Shown here in pieces: positions 9,397 to 18,300 of a stretch of 64,000 nucleotides of DNA. Where the stretch lies: positions 992,001-1,056,000 of the forward strand of contig OZ243962.1 in the NCBI GenBank assembly GCA_965214625.1, given 5' to 3'. A program made the translations under genes and the position numbers. The DNA is from G965214625 sp965214625 (lineage in GTDB: Bacteria; Pseudomonadota; Gammaproteobacteria; Arenicellales; Poriferihabitantaceae). Positions within the stretch are counted from its first letter, which is position 1. Each line of letters begins with the position of its first letter. The notes under the pieces are model-generated. The model had not been told where the DNA came from, did no database searches, and worked only from the letters and a program-made list of their open reading frames with translations.

Positions 9397-10821
9397 TCAG
9401 TCAATCCAGGCAATGTGGAGCAGATTCGTGGTGCCGGAAGTGCCAAAGGGCAGTCCGGCGGCAATGATCACGGCCTCACCGGACTGCGCGAAATCTTCTC
9501 TCACCGCAACCTCTTTGGCCGCATCAATGACCTGCATTAACTCCGCATCCTCGTTGGCAACATCGATGGTCACCGCATGAACCCCCCAGGCCATGGACAG
9601 ATAGCGCGCGGTTCTGATTTCGGGTGTCAGGCTTAAAATCGGCGCCCGGGGTCTTTCCCGCGCCGCCCGCACGCTGGTACTGCCGGAAGCCGTATAGGTC
9701 ACCGTAGCCGCCGAGGACAGCACATGGGTTACTCTTTGCAGTGCATTGCAAATGGCATCAGCCGTGGTCGCTCTCGGCGCGGGACGCTGTGCTTCCAGGA
9801 TATTGCGATACACCGGATCCTGTTCCACCTCATCGATGATTTTGTCCATCATCCGGACCGACTGCATCGGATAATTCCCGGCCGCTGTTTCCGCAGACAG
9901 CATCACCGCATCCGCACCATCATAGATCGCCGTGGCAACATCCGAGGCTTCCGCCCGGGTCGGTACCGGAGCATTCACCATGGAATCGAGCATATGCGTG
10001 GCAATCAAGACCGGTTTTCCGACCTGCCTGCACTGCCGGATGATCTTCTTTTGGATGACCGGCACCTGTTCAGGGGGCAATTCGACCCCCAGGTCCCCCC
10101 GGGCCACCATCATCCCGTCACAAAGATTCAAAATGGAATCAAGGTGTTCCACGGCAGCAGGTTTTTCCAGTTTGACCATAATCGCGGCGCGACCCTTGAC
10201 CAATTCACGCAGTTCCCTGACATCATCGGGTCTTTGGACAAACGATTGGGCCACCCAGTCGACGCCCAGCGACAGTCCATAGGCCAGGTCCCGACGGTCC
10301 TTGTCGGTGATGACGGAAATCGGCAGTACAACCCCCGGTATATTGACCCCTTTGTGGCTGCCGATCTTGCCACCGACCACCACCTCAGTGAGCACTTGGT
10401 CCCCGCTATGCTCATGCACTCGCAGACTCACCCTGCCGTCATCGACCATCAGTTCGCTGCCGATTTGCAATGCCGCGAAAATTTCCGGATGGGGCAGCGG
10501 GGCCCGGCGACTGTCTCCGGGTGTGGCCTCCATGTCCAGCCGATAGACATCACCCTTGTGAAGCAAAACCGCCTGCTCGGAAAATGTCCCCAGCCGGAGC
10601 TTCGGTCCCTGAATATCCATCAAAATACCGATCGGACGTCCGGTCTCCCGTTCGACGCGACGGATAGCCTCCACTCTTTGTCGATGATCGTCGTGATCGC
10701 CATGGCTGAAGTTCAGCCTGAACACATCGACACCCGCATCAAACAGCGCTCTGATGACCGATTCCGACGAACTTGCAGGGCCCAGCGTGGCCACGATTTT
10801 CGCTTTTCTGAGTCGACGCAT
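9397..10821 (-). CDS. pyk: Pyruvate kinase
   Basis: Glycolytic enzyme converting phosphoenolpyruvate and ADP to pyruvate and ATP. 474 aa, normal for the family. The N-terminus KAKIVATLGPASSS, the catalytic barrel motifs NFSHGDHDDH, IMVKLEKP (active-site lysine), MVARGDLGVELP and IATHMLDSM, and the C-terminal regulatory domain with SGSTSVRAARERP are all seen. AGGTGA precedes the ATG. It lies upstream of the CoA-ligase genes on the same strand with a gap of about 200 bases, and is divergent from the trans-sulfuration enzyme. The isozyme type (PykA or PykF) cannot be assigned here. Confidence 0.97.
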   Translation of the reverse strand: MRRLRKAKIVATLGPASSSESVIRALFDAGVDVFRLNFSHGDHDDHRQRVEAIRRVERETGRPIGILMDIQGPKLRLGTFSEQAVLLHKGDVYRLDMEATPGDSRRAPLPHPEIFAALQIGSELMVDDGRVSLRVHEHSGDQVLTEVVVGGKIGSHKGVNIPGVVLPISVITDKDRRDLAYGLSLGVDWVAQSFVQRPDDVRELRELVKGRAAIMVKLEKPAAVEHLDSILNLCDGMMVARGDLGVELPPEQVPVIQKKIIRQCRQVGKPVLIATHMLDSMVNAPVPTRAEASDVATAIYDGADAVMLSAETAAGNYPMQSVRMMDKIIDEVEQDPVYRNILEAQRPAPRATTADAICNALQRVTHVLSSAATVTYTASGSTSVRAARERPRAPILSLTPEIRTARYLSMAWGVHAVTIDVANEDAELMQVIDAAKEVAVREDFAQSGEAVIIAAGLPFGTSGTTNLLHIAWID

Positions 10822-11049
10822 CGTCTGATTTTCACCTGATTTTGACTGATCAGCAAATTATAGCTTGGAATTGATGACAACCAACTTACACAGCATCTTA
10901 TCCCGCCGGATCCGTTGACAAATGTAGAGGCCGTGTCATCAAACCGACACGCATTACAGACCTGTTGCGTGATCAGAAAATTGTCGACAGTAATCAAGGG
11001 ATACGATACCCTCTTGGCTGTTGTCGTTATTGAACCACGATGCCATAAC

Positions 11050-12249
11050 ATGCCCTCTGACAAACGCATCCCGGGAATACGGACAACGGCGGTCCACGCC
11101 GGGGAGTCTCCCAATCCCGAGACCGGTGCCTCAGCACCGGATATCGTGATGTCCAGCACGTTTGTGGTCGATGAAAAAGTCAGTTTCTCCGCCAACAATC
11201 TCACGGATGACACCCCCTTTCTTTACACTCGCTGGTCCAACCCGACCACGAAGCAACTGGAAACCAAAATTGCGGCGATGGAACAGGCACCGGCGTGTGT
11301 GGCGTTTTCATCCGGAATGGCCGCCTCGACAGCCGTCCTGTTCAGCCTGCTGAGCCAGCACGATCACCTGGTCATCAGCAACACCAATTATCCGGGAACG
11401 GCTGAACTCGTCCGTGATACGTTACCGAGAATGGGGATCGAGGTCACCCCGGTTGACACGGCTGAATTGGCCCAGATCGAATCGGCGATGCAGCCAAATA
11501 CCCGAATGATCTGGATAGAAACGCCGTCCAACCCCCTGCTTCGCATCACCGACATTCGAAAAGTCTCGGAAACTGCCCGTCATCACGGTGTGCTTGTGGT
11601 GGTGGACAGCACCTTTGCCACACCGATCGCCACCCGGCCCTTTTCACTGGGCGCCGATCTGGTGGTCCAGTCCCTGACCAAATACATGGGCGGACATGGA
11701 GATGCCATGGGCGGCGCCGTCTCCGGAAAGACGGATCTGGTCGGCCGATTACGGGGGGAAGGGGCCGGCCACTACGGTGGTGTGATCAGTCCATTCAATG
11801 CCTGGCTGATTTTACGCGGCATGGCCACCTTGCCGATTCGCATGAAAGCCCATCAGGACAATGCGATGGAACTGGCCCGTTTTCTGGAACAACACCCGAG
11901 GGTCGAACTGGTTCTCTATCCGGGACTGCCCTCTCATCCTCAGCATGATGTCGCGATCCGGCAAATGGATAATTTCTCGGGCATGATTTCGTTCAAAGTC
12001 AATAACCCGCATGAAACGGCACAGCGCATGATGACCCAGTTGGATATTTTCCACTACGCGGTCTCACTCGGACACCATCGCAGCCTGATCTATCTCATGG
12101 AAACACAGGACCTGATGCAGGCCTCCTATCGACTCTCTGGACGGGAGCAGGATAAATATCAATCCGCTGCCGGCGAGGGTATTTTCAGGGTATCGGTTGG
12201 ACTTGAAGATGCCGATGACCTGATCAATGATCTGGATCAGGTGCTATAG
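11050..12249 (+). CDS. Cys/Met-metabolism PLP enzyme (cystathionine/methionine gamma-lyase family)
   Basis: Fold-type I PLP enzyme of the trans-sulfuration group; members cleave or form C-S bonds of cystathionine, homocysteine or methionine. 399 aa from the ATG at 11050, which gives the usual family N-terminus (IRTTAVHAG); the frame is open 45 codons further upstream but those residues are not family-like. Visible: Tyr59/Arg61 of the YTRWSNPT phosphate-binding segment, SSGMAA at 87-92, Asp186 in VVVDSTFATP and the PLP lysine Lys211 in QSLTKYMGGHGD. The KYMGGHGD form resembles gamma-lyases more than MetB, but substrate cannot be fixed. It is transcribed away from pyk from a roughly 230-base divergent region. 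Confidence 0.88.
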   Translation: MPSDKRIPGIRTTAVHAGESPNPETGASAPDIVMSSTFVVDEKVSFSANNLTDDTPFLYTRWSNPTTKQLETKIAAMEQAPACVAFSSGMAASTAVLFSLLSQHDHLVISNTNYPGTAELVRDTLPRMGIEVTPVDTAELAQIESAMQPNTRMIWIETPSNPLLRITDIRKVSETARHHGVLVVVDSTFATPIATRPFSLGADLVVQSLTKYMGGHGDAMGGAVSGKTDLVGRLRGEGAGHYGGVISPFNAWLILRGMATLPIRMKAHQDNAMELARFLEQHPRVELVLYPGLPSHPQHDVAIRQMDNFSGMISFKVNNPHETAQRMMTQLDIFHYAVSLGHHRSLIYLMETQDLMQASYRLSGREQDKYQSAAGEGIFRVSVGLEDADDLINDLDQVL

Positions 12250-12375
12250 CTAGGATTCCGGCACCCGTGTTGCCGTGTCTGAAGGCGGCAAACGGTTCGG
12301 TGTCAATCCGACGGCCTCGTTGAACACGCCCCAGACCATCCCCGTCTTCACGATACAATCGAATATTCAAAAATC

Positions 12376-12771
12376 GTGGTAACGACATCCCGCCTCTACC
12401 GGCTTTTCATTGCGATCGTGTTGGTCGGCCTATCGGGTTGTGCAATCACCCCACCGGTACCGGTCATTTCCGATTTGAATCCGGATAAGGCCGTGATCCA
12501 GTACGTGAGCCGATATGGGGAAGAACCGGACCCTGGGCTGATTGATGTCGAAGCCCGGAAGGGCTGTGCCATTCATGGAAAAAAACCGGTGTTTGTCAGC
12601 GCCACCTGCAAAAGCGAGCACTCAGGCGAGTCGTTCACCACTTGTACCACCCCGAGCACCTACACAACAACCCATGGCTACGGAACTTACATCTCTAGCG
12701 CTATCGCATCTTGCATCACAACCGCCACCCGCACAACCACCTGCTCCCACTTGTACGCTTGCATCGAGTAA
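12376..12771 (+). CDS. Small predicted lipoprotein, unknown function
   Basis: 131 aa from a GTG start. The first 22 residues form a type II signal peptide: basic start, hydrophobic core LFIAIVLVG and lipobox LSGC with the lipidated Cys22, so the protein is probably anchored in a membrane facing the periplasm. The rest is not a family I recognise. The middle (KGCAIHGKKPVFVSATC) has paired cysteines, and the last 50 residues are very rich in Thr, Ser, Tyr and Cys, unlike a typical soluble domain. The C-terminal tail might come from a frameshift, since another frame stays open to 12841, but no motif supports either reading. It stands alone between a plus-strand PLP enzyme and a minus-strand fusion gene. 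Confidence 0.55.
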   Translation: MVTTSRLYRLFIAIVLVGLSGCAITPPVPVISDLNPDKAVIQYVSRYGEEPDPGLIDVEARKGCAIHGKKPVFVSATCKSEHSGESFTTCTTPSTYTTTHGYGTYISSAIASCITTATRTTTCSHLYACIE

Positions 12772-12891
12772 TCCCACGGGCATTACCCATCAAAATCCAC
12801 GAAGAAGAAAGGCCCCTCGGCAAATTGTGTCAGAGTGCTGACCACCGTCATGGGCAGAAAAAGCATGGCTGCGCGGGACAACACCCAAAAG

Positions 12892-13902
12892 TCACCCGTC
12901 GACGCTTCCACCTGGTAAACGACCGGAGAGATAATGTCTTAATAAATCCAGACGATCATTTCCCCAGAAAATTTTTCCGTCCACAATGACGGCCGGCAAA
13001 CCGAACAGATTGTGCTGCACCGCGCTTTGGAGGTTTTGGTTTAACCGGTCCTTGTATGGCTGGCTGCGCATGGCGACTTCATCGATCTGCCCCTCATCCA
13101 AGCCGATCCGCGCCGCCTCTGATTTTAACCATGGAACGTCTGAAATATCTTTCTGTTCGGACCAGTATCCCCGCATGATCGATTTGACAAAGGATTCTGC
13201 CAACCCGCAATCATTGGCATAAATCGCACAGCGCAATGCCCGGGAGGGCCGTTTCGGGTAGTCACGGTGAGGCTCAAAGGGCAGTCCGCACAAGGCAGCG
13301 GTGTCCCTTTGATCCTGTTGATACCAGGAGACAAATCCCGCATTGGCCTGCAGCGGCTTTCTGCCCTTGACCGCGTCATTGAGATTGGCCAGATGGACTG
13401 GTTTCCAGTTCAGCTGTGCATTAAATTCCCGGGCAATATCACCAATACGGAAACTCGCGAAGTAGCACCAGGGACTGTGAAAATCAAACCAGAAATCAAG
13501 CTGCTTTTTCTTCGGGTCCGGCACTTTTGTCGCCGTTTCAAAACGTCGCCGGTCAACCACCGCGCGAATATGTCGGCCGCGCATGACCAAGGTCTCGCCT
13601 TGATGGGCCGTCAACTCAAACTCGATACGACGGCCCTGTTGTCTGGTCAGAATCGCAGTCACGACAATCGATTGACCGATCCACGCCGGGGCCAGATGAT
13701 CCACTTGCACCGACGTCCCGACACTCACTTCCCCGACTTCATAATAGGGCGACGCCAGATGATCGGCAGCCGCTTCAAAATACAGGATAATCGCCGTGGT
13801 GGCGACCACATCGACCCCATGATTCCCCATCGCCGAGGCGGCCTGCTGTGCCGTGGGATAAAACACTTCGCGATGGTCGATTCCGCGCTTAATGACCCTC
13901 AT
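12892..13902 (-). CDS. FlK-like hotdog thioesterase fused to HCCA-isomerase/DsbA-family domain
   Basis: 336 aa with two domains. Residues 1-120 look like a fluoroacetyl-CoA-specific thioesterase (FlK) hotdog fold: VVATTAIILYFEAAADH, VGTSVQVDH and a GRR..FE...H.....RG.H.RAVV end. Thr35, Glu43 and His69 sit with exactly the spacing of the FlK catalytic Thr42-Glu50-His76. Residues about 132-330 are a 2-hydroxychromene-2-carboxylate isomerase/kappa-GST-type thioredoxin domain: FWFDFHSPWCYFA at the start and FGLPAVIVDGKIFWGNDRLDLL at the end (quoted in part: VDGKIFWGNDRLDLL). Such isomerases use glutathione; together the halves suggest hydrolysis plus isomerisation or detoxification of an acyl or aromatic substrate. 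The ATG has GGAG upstream. The pairing on one chain is unusual to me; function is inferred only. Confidence 0.82.
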   Translation of the reverse strand: MRVIKRGIDHREVFYPTAQQAASAMGNHGVDVVATTAIILYFEAAADHLASPYYEVGEVSVGTSVQVDHLAPAWIGQSIVVTAILTRQQGRRIEFELTAHQGETLVMRGRHIRAVVDRRRFETATKVPDPKKKQLDFWFDFHSPWCYFASFRIGDIAREFNAQLNWKPVHLANLNDAVKGRKPLQANAGFVSWYQQDQRDTAALCGLPFEPHRDYPKRPSRALRCAIYANDCGLAESFVKSIMRGYWSEQKDISDVPWLKSEAARIGLDEGQIDEVAMRSQPYKDRLNQNLQSAVQHNLFGLPAVIVDGKIFWGNDRLDLLRHYLSGRLPGGSVDG

Positions 13903-13923
13903 AGCTGCACACTCCGGCGATGT

Positions 13924-14715
13924 TCAACGTACCTGTGGAAACTCCGGTCCGTCCAGTGGATCACCGTGTCGCAGCCGACACTCGGGAAACGGTGGCGAAG
14001 TGGTTCCCCGGCGAACGGCAAAGGTCGCATCATCACCGACCCAGCGACTCGAAAAAGCCCGCCTGCGGCGGGTCTTGCACTGATTGGCGGGTGCACCATG
14101 TACGGTCAGAAAATGAAAGGCCACCACATCGCCCGGCTCGACGGCCCAGTGCAACAGCCGGTACTTGTCAGGGTCGGCATCAATGTCCGGCAACCGGTGG
14201 TAGTGGGTGTCCGGGTACAGTGGCGTTCGATCAAAACGGGTTGGCGTGAACCACTTTCCCCAACCATGCGATCCGGCGACAAACCGGACGGCCGTCTCTT
14301 CGGACACGTGATCCAATGCCAGCCACAAGCTGCAGTTCTGTCTGCCATCGACACAGTAGTAGGGTTGGTCATGGTGCCAGGGTGTGGGAATATCGGTGGC
14401 CGGTTCCTTGACCAGAACATGCTCATGAAACAATCTGACATGCCTCGACCCCATGAGCTGTTGTGCTATCGCCGCTGCCGGCGAATGAAACAGGAAATCC
14501 CGATATTCATCAATCCGGTGCCAATTGCAAAAATCGCCGAAGAAACGCCCCCGCGAGCCATCGCGATAATCCCGGACGAAGGGGCCCGGATTCTGCAGGT
14601 TGATTTCGATCCCCCGACGCAACACCTCAACCCAGTCGGTCAACAATCCCCTGATGACGACCGCGCCGTGCTGGTGAAACTGTTCAATCGTCTGTTTTGG
14701 GATATGCACAATCAT
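13924..14715 (-). CDS. Phytanoyl-CoA dioxygenase (PhyH) family protein
   Basis: Fe(II)/2-oxoglutarate-dependent oxygenase of the PhyH family, cytoplasmic, 263 aa. The iron ligands are visible: His114-x-Asp116 in PWHHDQPYY and the distal His206 in FLTVHGAPAN. The arginine-rich run following it (residues about 216-224, ending FSSRWVGDDA) contains the 2-oxoglutarate-binding Arg. The segment VSEETAVRFVAGSHGWGKWF is typical of bacterial PhyH proteins. Substrate is unknown; PhyH members hydroxylate varied small molecules including ectoine and lipids. Its stop lies 21 bases before the fusion gene on the same strand, so the two are probably co-transcribed and may act on the same compound. The acyl-CoA ligase is divergent from it. 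Confidence 0.88.
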   Translation of the reverse strand: MIVHIPKQTIEQFHQHGAVVIRGLLTDWVEVLRRGIEINLQNPGPFVRDYRDGSRGRFFGDFCNWHRIDEYRDFLFHSPAAAIAQQLMGSRHVRLFHEHVLVKEPATDIPTPWHHDQPYYCVDGRQNCSLWLALDHVSEETAVRFVAGSHGWGKWFTPTRFDRTPLYPDTHYHRLPDIDADPDKYRLLHWAVEPGDVVAFHFLTVHGAPANQCKTRRRRAFSSRWVGDDATFAVRRGTTSPPFPECRLRHGDPLDGPEFPQVR

Positions 14716-14857
14716 CGCCTGGTTGATTTCGATCCGGTGCCCCGATCATGACTGACGGCGAATTGCCGCGAACCGGCTGACGACAGCAAGGGGGTTCTCC
14801 TTCGTTTGGAATTTCGAATATACTGCATTGTCCAATCCGGAACAAACGACCTCATTC

Positions 14858-16447
14858 ATGACGACTGAAACCGCGATTCCCCGATTCGATAAAATCAGTG
14901 ATTATGTCTTTCACTACGCCGATCACACCCCCAATAAAGAGGCTTTGGTCTGGCAGGATGTTCGCATTGACTACCGATCGTTTGCAACCCGGGTCAAACG
15001 GATTTCAAGGGCATTGATCGCCGCTGGCGTCGGAAAAGGAGACCGTGTCGTGCTGCTCGGCACCCCGCGGCCAGAATTTTTCATGGTCATGCTGGCGACC
15101 GTCGATATTGGCGGAATCTGGGTCGGGCTACATCCCCGCTATCAGCTGAACGAATTTCGCCATATCCTTGATCAGGCCTCACCCACACTCCTGTTTGCCT
15201 TCGAACAGATCGATGGTCGTCGATATGAGGATGAATTATCCATTTTCCAGAAAGCGTACCGCCAACTCAATCAGATCATCGTGTTTGATAACAGCCATCC
15301 GACCACCGGGATTTCGTTTGATGCCTTTTGCGCAACCGCCCACGATACCCCTGAAGCAACATGGCAGGCCGCCAGGGATCGTATCGAAACCGATGATTCA
15401 GCGGTGATTATTTTCACATCCGGGACTACGGGCAAACCCAAAGGGGCGATGAACAGCCATTACGGACTGGTGCACTGTGCCCTGATCGAGCTGAGCCGGT
15501 GGCCCGGTGATGACCTGCGTGTCCTGCAGAACATGCCGATCAACCACATCGCCAACATTGGCATGATGTCCAGCTATGCACTGGTGGCGGGAGGTACCCT
15601 AGTCTTCATGGATCGCTTTGATCCCGTTCAAATCCTAAAATGCATCGAAACCGAACGGATCACTTTCTGGCTGCAGGCACCCGCGATGTTCCATCTGGTT
15701 GTCAATCAACCCGGTTTTGCAACAACCGATCTTTCCTCGCTGGAGTATATCGTCTGGGGAGGCGGACCCATGCCGCAACACCTGATCCGCAGCCTGCGCC
15801 GACTGAAGGCTACCTTGGCCATGGCCTATGGGATGACCGAATTGACTGCGTATGTCACCTATGCGGATCTGGATGCCAGTGAAGAAGCCCTCGCCAACAC
15901 CATCGGCAAGCCGGAACCGCGTTATGATCTGCGTCTGATCAACCATCGCGGCAACATGGCGGACATTGGGGAAAGCGGTGAAATTCAGGCCAGAGGCCGG
16001 TGGCTGATGAATGGCTATTTCAACCAGCCACAGGCGACCTCAGCGGCTTTTACCGACGATGGATGGTTCAAAACAGGCGATATTGCGGAACTTCGCGAAG
16101 ACGGAAACTGGAAACTGGTCGGTCGGACCAAGGAAATGTATAAATCCGGTGGCTATAATATCTACCCCAGAGAGATAGAAATGGGCATTGAAGAACATCC
16201 CAGCGTTGCCATGTGTGCGGTATTGGGGGTGCCTGACGCGCTTTATCATGAGGTCGGTTACGCTTTCATACAGATTGAACCCGGCCGACACCTTAGCGTC
16301 CCTGAAATAACTGACTGGTGTCGACAAAGACTGGCCAATTACAAGATCCCGAAAACGTTCGATATCATGACCGAACTGCCGCGGCTGCCGATTGGGAAGA
16401 TTGACAAGCAGGGGCTGCGACGCCGTCTCGACAATCGGTCCAGTTAA
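14858..16447 (+). CDS. AMP-dependent acyl-CoA synthetase
   Basis: ANL-superfamily enzyme that adenylates a carboxylic acid and transfers it to CoA. 529 aa from the ATG at 14858; a TTG ten codons upstream is possible but less likely. Visible core motifs: IIFTSGTTGKPKGAMNSH (phosphate-binding loop), MAYGMTELTAY, DDGWFKTGDIAELREDG with the ribose-binding Asp, YKSGGYNIYPREIE hinge, and the C-terminal catalytic lysine in LPIGKIDKQGLRRRL. The substrate is not evident; the motifs suit medium or long-chain acids or aryl acids. It is divergent from PhyH and the thioesterase fusion, so a shared acyl-CoA pathway (activation, hydroxylation, hydrolysis) is an inference. Confidence 0.92.
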   Translation: MTTETAIPRFDKISDYVFHYADHTPNKEALVWQDVRIDYRSFATRVKRISRALIAAGVGKGDRVVLLGTPRPEFFMVMLATVDIGGIWVGLHPRYQLNEFRHILDQASPTLLFAFEQIDGRRYEDELSIFQKAYRQLNQIIVFDNSHPTTGISFDAFCATAHDTPEATWQAARDRIETDDSAVIIFTSGTTGKPKGAMNSHYGLVHCALIELSRWPGDDLRVLQNMPINHIANIGMMSSYALVAGGTLVFMDRFDPVQILKCIETERITFWLQAPAMFHLVVNQPGFATTDLSSLEYIVWGGGPMPQHLIRSLRRLKATLAMAYGMTELTAYVTYADLDASEEALANTIGKPEPRYDLRLINHRGNMADIGESGEIQARGRWLMNGYFNQPQATSAAFTDDGWFKTGDIAELREDGNWKLVGRTKEMYKSGGYNIYPREIEMGIEEHPSVAMCAVLGVPDALYHEVGYAFIQIEPGRHLSVPEITDWCRQRLANYKIPKTFDIMTELPRLPIGKIDKQGLRRRLDNRSS

Positions 16448-16513
16448 CGGCACAAAAACAATCCAGCCGGAAAACCAACCTTTGACCCTTACCACACCAA
16501 TCACGACTTGACG

Positions 16514-17566
16514 ATGAAATACAACAAACTGGGCAATACCGATATTGATGTCAGCCTGATCTGTCTCGGCACCATGACCTGGGGGGAACAGAATTCCCAG
16601 GCCGAGGCATTTGAGCAGATGCATTATGCGCTTGATCGGGGCGTTAATTTCTGGGATGCAGCGGAAATGTATCCCGTCCCGACCCGGGCGGAAACAGCGG
16701 GTGAAACGGAACGCATTATCGGTCACTGGTTCCACCAAAACGGTAAACGGGACCAGGTCATCCTGGCTACCAAGGTGACCGGGCGGAGTGATCGGACATG
16801 GGTGCGGGGGGGAGAAGAGACCCGATTGAACAGGGAACAGATCGAACAGGCCGTTGAAGGCAGTCTGAAACGATTGCAAACAGACTATATCGACCTGTAT
16901 CAGCTGCATTGGCCTGACCGGAAACTGGGTTTATGGGGAGAGGGGAATGGGTCCTATGTCCACAAGAACAATCCGGATGAAATCGCCATCGAGGAAACGC
17001 TGGATACGATGGGACGGCTTGTCCAATCCGGGAAGGTCAGAATGATCGGTGTGTCCAACGAAACACCGTGGGGTCTGAGTCAGTATATTGCGGTATCGGA
17101 AAAGACGGCACGGCCCAAAGTGGTCTCGATTCAAAACTCCTACAGCCTGATGAACCGGGTTTTCGAAAGCGGGCTCAGTGAATTCAGTTATCGTGAAAAC
17201 ATCGGTCTGTTGGCCTACTCACCACTGGGGATGGGTACATTAAGCGGCAAGTATATCGAAGGAGACATTCCGCTGGGCAGTCGTCTGGACCGCTTTCCCG
17301 AATTCATGCCACGCTATCAGACCGATATTGCCAAACAGGCCATACAACAATATGTCGACCTTGCTCAGGCCCAGGGCCTGACACCCACGCAGCTGGCACT
17401 TGGATTTGTCAACACTCGACCTTTCGTGACCGCCAATATCATCGGTGCCACGAATCTGGACCAGCTCAAGGAAAACATTGACACCATTAATGTGGACATC
17501 ACTGAAGAAATACAAACTGAAATCAATCGTATCCATACAATCTGCAAAAACCCAACCGCGTCGTAG
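16514..17566 (+). CDS. tas: Tas-like NADP(H)-dependent aldo/keto reductase
   Basis: Cytoplasmic TIM-barrel oxidoreductase of the AKR superfamily. 350 aa from the ATG at 16514 (a TTG two codons earlier extends the frame). It follows E. coli Tas closely in motifs: LGTMTWGEQNSQAEA, the catalytic Asp/Tyr segment DAAEMYPVPTRAET, the lysine in ILATKVTG, the histidine in DLYQLHWPDR, IGVSNETPWG and SIQNSYSLMNR. The cofactor-binding end IIGATNLDQLKENI is intact. The physiological substrate of Tas proteins is not established. It follows the acyl-CoA ligase after 66 bases on the same strand and may be co-transcribed with it. Confidence 0.92.
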   Translation: MKYNKLGNTDIDVSLICLGTMTWGEQNSQAEAFEQMHYALDRGVNFWDAAEMYPVPTRAETAGETERIIGHWFHQNGKRDQVILATKVTGRSDRTWVRGGEETRLNREQIEQAVEGSLKRLQTDYIDLYQLHWPDRKLGLWGEGNGSYVHKNNPDEIAIEETLDTMGRLVQSGKVRMIGVSNETPWGLSQYIAVSEKTARPKVVSIQNSYSLMNRVFESGLSEFSYRENIGLLAYSPLGMGTLSGKYIEGDIPLGSRLDRFPEFMPRYQTDIAKQAIQQYVDLAQAQGLTPTQLALGFVNTRPFVTANIIGATNLDQLKENIDTINVDITEEIQTEINRIHTICKNPTAS

Positions 17567-17685
17567 AGTTATTCGATCTGTTCCTCATGTCGCTGGATGA
17601 GACTGGGAAAATGAGATTATCCCACTGGGTATCGCCTGCACCCGGCGCAACAGGCCTCGCTGTCTATCGAACGTAACGGATAACC

Positions 17686-18300
17686 ATGATGAGACCCCCT
17701 CTGATTCTGGCTTCCTCGTCCCCCTACCGCAGGGCGATCGTCAACAAACTCAATCTCAAGATTCAATCGGTTTCCCCGAATATCGATGAAACCCCGTTGC
17801 CCTCGGAAACCCCGATGGACCTGGCCAAGCGCCTGTCTGAGCAAAAAGCACGCTCGGTCGCCACGCATTTTCCGGATGCCCTGATTATCGGCTCGGATCA
17901 GGTTGCGGTTCAAGACAACCGGATCATGGGCAAACCCAAAGATCACGAAGAGGCCGTCAACCAGCTTCGTCGTGCATCCGGCGCCATCATTGTGCTTTAC
18001 AGCGGGTTATCGCTGTTCAATGCAGCCAGCGGCTCGATGCAGTCGACTGTCGATTCATTTGAAGTGGAATATCGTCATTTGACCGACCAGCAGATTGAAA
18101 ATTATCTTCAACTGGAAAAGCCCTATGATTGCTGTGGCAGTTTGAAAGCCGAGGGGATCGGCATCAGCCTGTTGCGAAGACTGACCGGCAACGATCCCAA
18201 CACATTGATCGGATTACCGTTAATTCAGTTGATTACGCTGTTGAAAAATGAAGGCATTGAACCCATCCCGATAGATCGTGTCCTGTCACCGATAAAGTAA
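17686..18300 (+). CDS. yceF: Maf-family nucleotide pyrophosphatase, YceF type
   Basis: House-cleaning pyrophosphatase of the Maf/HAM1 fold; the YceF subgroup hydrolyses 7-methyl-GTP. 204 aa, close to the family norm. The start MMRPPLILASSSPYRR contains the conserved substrate loop, and IDETPLPSETP, LIIGSDQVAV (catalytic Asp), GKPKDHEEA, YSGLSLFNA and the end DPNTLIGLPLIQL match E. coli YceF. Two adjacent ATGs are possible starts (17686, 17689). In many gammaproteobacteria yceF neighbours yceD-rpmF-plsX; that arrangement is not seen here. Downstream is 411 bases of gene-poor DNA before uvrB, which converges on it. Confidence 0.93.
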   Translation: MMRPPLILASSSPYRRAIVNKLNLKIQSVSPNIDETPLPSETPMDLAKRLSEQKARSVATHFPDALIIGSDQVAVQDNRIMGKPKDHEEAVNQLRRASGAIIVLYSGLSLFNAASGSMQSTVDSFEVEYRHLTDQQIENYLQLEKPYDCCGSLKAEGIGISLLRRLTGNDPNTLIGLPLIQLITLLKNEGIEPIPIDRVLSPIK

